Program-made: the position numbers and the translations under genes
The notes under the pieces: generated by a model
Seen by the model: only the letters and a program-made list of their open reading frames with translations
Told to the model about the DNA's origin: nothing
The model's database searches: none
Part shown: in pieces, positions 62,404-64,000 of the stretch
Layout of the letters: every line of letters begins with the position of its first letter
How positions within the stretch are numbered: the stretch's first letter is position 1
NCBI GenBank assembly: GCA_902629585.1
Contig: CACORI010000004.1
Span: 1 to 64,000, forward strand
Origin: an uncultured Pelagibacteraceae bacterium
Lineage (GTDB): Bacteria > Pseudomonadota > Alphaproteobacteria > Pelagibacterales > Pelagibacteraceae
Reading direction: 5' to 3'
Length of the DNA stretch: 64,000 nt

Positions 62404-62913
62404 ATGTTTTTAAAAAAAATCAGTTTATTTTTAATTGTTATATTTACTGCAACGAAATTGTATGCTGTTGAAGATATAGCAAGTACTCACCAATTAAATT
62501 ATTTCACTGGAAATTTCGATTTTAGTGATGATAAACAGCAGGCAATTCTTTTTGGCTTTCAACATCAAAATGAAAATTTAAATAGAAATACTTTTTTGGG
62601 AAATGTTTCACCAATTACAGGTGGTTTTGTTACTGAAAATTCAGCTGCATATGTTTATACAGGGATAGAGTGGAATGTAGATATGAGTGAAAAAATTAAA
62701 TTTACTCCTAGTTTTGCTCCAGGTTTATATCATGAAGGAAATGGAAAAGATTTAGGACATGTATTGGAATTTAAATCAGAGGTACAATTTTCATATATAT
62801 CCTCAGAAAAAACAAGTTTTGGGGTTTCATACAACCATGTGTCGAATGCCAGTTTAGGAGATAAAAATCCTGGGGCAAATAGTTATATGTTTAATTTCTT
62901 AAAAAAGTTTTAA
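62404..62913 (+). CDS. PagL-like lipid A 3-O-deacylase (acyloxyacyl hydrolase)
   Basis: Probable outer-membrane beta-barrel that removes a lipid A acyl chain. The 169-residue protein has a signal peptide (about residues 1-20, ending YAVE) and alternating hydrophobic strands, with the PagL active-site pattern SYNHVSNASLGDKNPGANSY near the C-terminus, carrying the conserved His-Ser pair, and a closing Phe. A start at 62404 is used. Placed between ccmH and the lactate dehydrogenase-type gene without an obvious pathway link. Confidence 0.82.
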   Translation: MFLKKISLFLIVIFTATKLYAVEDIASTHQLNYFTGNFDFSDDKQQAILFGFQHQNENLNRNTFLGNVSPITGGFVTENSAAYVYTGIEWNVDMSEKIKFTPSFAPGLYHEGNGKDLGHVLEFKSEVQFSYISSEKTSFGVSYNHVSNASLGDKNPGANSYMFNFLKKF

Positions 62914-62922
62914 AATTTTTTA

Positions 62923-64000
62923 ATGAACTTAAAAGATTGTCATAATTTTAGTGATTTTAGGAAATTAGCAAAAAAAAAACTACCCTCCCCCATTTTTCAT
63001 TATATAGATGGAGCTGCAGATGATGAAATTACTTATGAAAGAAATACGAGTGCGTTTGATGATGTTGACTTAGTACCAAATGTACTTAGAGGTGTAGAAG
63101 ATGTAGACTTATCAACCACAATTTTTGGTAAAAAAATAGACTTACCTTTTTATCTTGCACCTACAGCGCTTCAAAGACTTTTTCATTATGATGGTGAAAG
63201 AGCAGTTGGAAAAGCAGCTCAAAAATTTAATACTATGTTTGGAGTTTCTGCACTAGCGACAGTAAGTGTTGAAGAAATATCATCTCTTATTAATACACCA
63301 AAAATGTTTCAATTTTATTTTCATAAAGATAGAGGATTAAATGATTCTTGTTTAGAAAGAGCTAAAGCTGCAAAATTTGATGTGATGGCTTTAACAGTGG
63401 ATACCATAACAGGTGGAAATCGAGAAAGAGATTTAAGAACTGGTTTTACTTCTCCACCTAAACTCACACTATCAAGTTTATTTAGCTTTGCTACAAAACC
63501 TATGTGGGGAATAAATTATTTGACGAAAGGTAAATTTGAATTACCTCATTTACAAGATTATGTAAAAGAAGGTACCAGCACTAATACATCAATTGGAAAT
63601 TACTTTTCAACAATGCTTGATCAATCTATGAATTGGAAAGATGCTGAAAAACTTTGTGCTCAATGGGGTGGGCATTTTGCTTTAAAAGGAGTTATGAGTG
63701 TTGACGACGCTAAAAGAGCAGTTGATATTGGATGCACTGGTATTATGGTTTCTAATCATGGAGGGAGACAATTAGATGGTTCAAGATCGCCCTTTGACCA
63801 ACTTTCAGAGATTGTTGACGCTGTAGGAGATAAAATTGATGTAATTTGCGAGGGTGGAATTCATAGAGGAACACATATGCTCAAAGCTTTATCCTTAGGT
63901 GCGAAGGCATGTTCTGGTGGAAGATTATATTTATATGCTTTAGCAGCTGCTGGACAAGCAGGTGTTGAAAGAGCGCTAGGACAATATAAAGCTGAGTTAA
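62923..64000 (+). CDS. FMN-dependent alpha-hydroxyacid dehydrogenase (L-lactate type), 3' part outside window
   Basis: Oxidises L-lactate or a related 2-hydroxyacid using FMN. From ATG at 62923 the frame runs off the right edge after about 359 codons. Key segments: FHYIDGAADDEITYERN, PFYLAPTALQRLFH, FYFHKDRGLND, MALTVDTITGGNRERDLR, ALKGVMSVDDAKRAVD, IMVSNHGGRQLDG with the catalytic His, and VICEGGIHRGTHMLKAL for FMN. It resembles the membrane-associated L-lactate dehydrogenase LldD. A 9-base spacer separates it from the PagL-like gene. Confidence 0.93.
   Translation, partial: MNLKDCHNFSDFRKLAKKKLPSPIFHYIDGAADDEITYERNTSAFDDVDLVPNVLRGVEDVDLSTTIFGKKIDLPFYLAPTALQRLFHYDGERAVGKAAQKFNTMFGVSALATVSVEEISSLINTPKMFQFYFHKDRGLNDSCLERAKAAKFDVMALTVDTITGGNRERDLRTGFTSPPKLTLSSLFSFATKPMWGINYLTKGKFELPHLQDYVKEGTSTNTSIGNYFSTMLDQSMNWKDAEKLCAQWGGHFALKGVMSVDDAKRAVDIGCTGIMVSNHGGRQLDGSRSPFDQLSEIVDAVGDKIDVICEGGIHRGTHMLKALSLGAKACSGGRLYLYALAAAGQAGVERALGQYKAEL

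Noticed and set aside
1-64000. CRISPR arrays, insertion sequences or rRNA genes
   Set aside because: No regularly spaced repeats, transposase motifs or rRNA-like conserved stretches were recognised by reading.

Overview
The window looks like a stretch of a SAR11-type (Pelagibacterales) alphaproteobacterial chromosome. The base composition is very AT-rich, lysine/asparagine/isoleucine codons dominate, spacers are mostly 0-100 bases, many neighbouring genes overlap by 1-10 bases, and the gene order around hemE is the classic alphaproteobacterial replication-origin neighbourhood. This taxonomic call is inference from gene order and composition; no rRNA is present. Both ends of the window cut a gene (mnmG on the left, an FMN-dependent lactate dehydrogenase-type gene on the right).

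Layout. 1-6915: mnmG, mnmE, rho, hemG, hemH, hemE, all on the minus strand. 6916-7185: a 270-base very AT-rich gap with repeated TTATTAACA boxes, the best candidate for oriC; genes diverge from it on both sides. 7186-12501: ppsR, maf, aroE, coaE, dnaQ, then secB/fxsA facing them, Tim44-like and Smr genes. 12535-19581: a sulfotransferase, hslUV, then a histidine operon (hisB-hisH-small lipoprotein-hisA-hisF-hisE) and small housekeeping genes. 19578-29614: lolA-like, ftsK, a UbiH-type hydroxylase, a Lon N-domain protein, a second sulfotransferase, tRNA-Gly, phhB, purH, a heparinase II/III-like protein, rpe and a small membrane protein. 29683-34626: acetate-type Na+ symporter (large and small subunits) and acetyl-CoA synthetase. 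35058-35864: a 2OG-Fe(II) oxygenase. 36010-38338: an accessory two-gene module (DUF262-HNH nuclease plus EcoRI-type adenine methylase) inserted against the 3' end of tsaD. 38359-43840: tsaD, hemC, hemD, mscS, yggT, folD and two small genes. 43837-52340: oxidoreductases, two photolyase-family genes and associated small genes. 52347-57712: membrane proteins, argG, IalB-like, aldo/keto reductase, Bax-inhibitor-like, DUF2794 and septation genes. 57795-62384: hspQ and the cytochrome c maturation operon ccmCDEFGH. 62404-64000: a PagL-like outer-membrane protein and the partial lldD-like gene.

How the parts work together. Heme supply is a recurring theme: hemE, hemG, hemH, hemC and hemD make protoheme, and ccmCDEFGH attaches it to c-type cytochromes. 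The symporter and Acs together import and activate a short organic acid, probably acetate. HslUV, HspQ and the Lon N-domain protein point to proteolysis control. The photolyase genes, DUF2256 micro-protein, SDR and heme-oxygenase-like gene form a loose light-damage neighbourhood.

The most noteworthy observations are: the tsaD 3'-end duplication flanking the restriction-modification-like pair; the candidate origin with three exact TTATTAACA boxes and an overlapping CtrA-type site; a photolyase whose FAD domain comes first and whose alpha/beta-like domain comes last; a 15-bp hairpin in front of ccmC; an EF-hand loop inside the symporter; a polylysine tail on Acs; and a 48-residue lipoprotein hidden between hisH and hisA. 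No CRISPR array, insertion sequence or rRNA operon was seen. No gap without a gene exceeds 300 bases.
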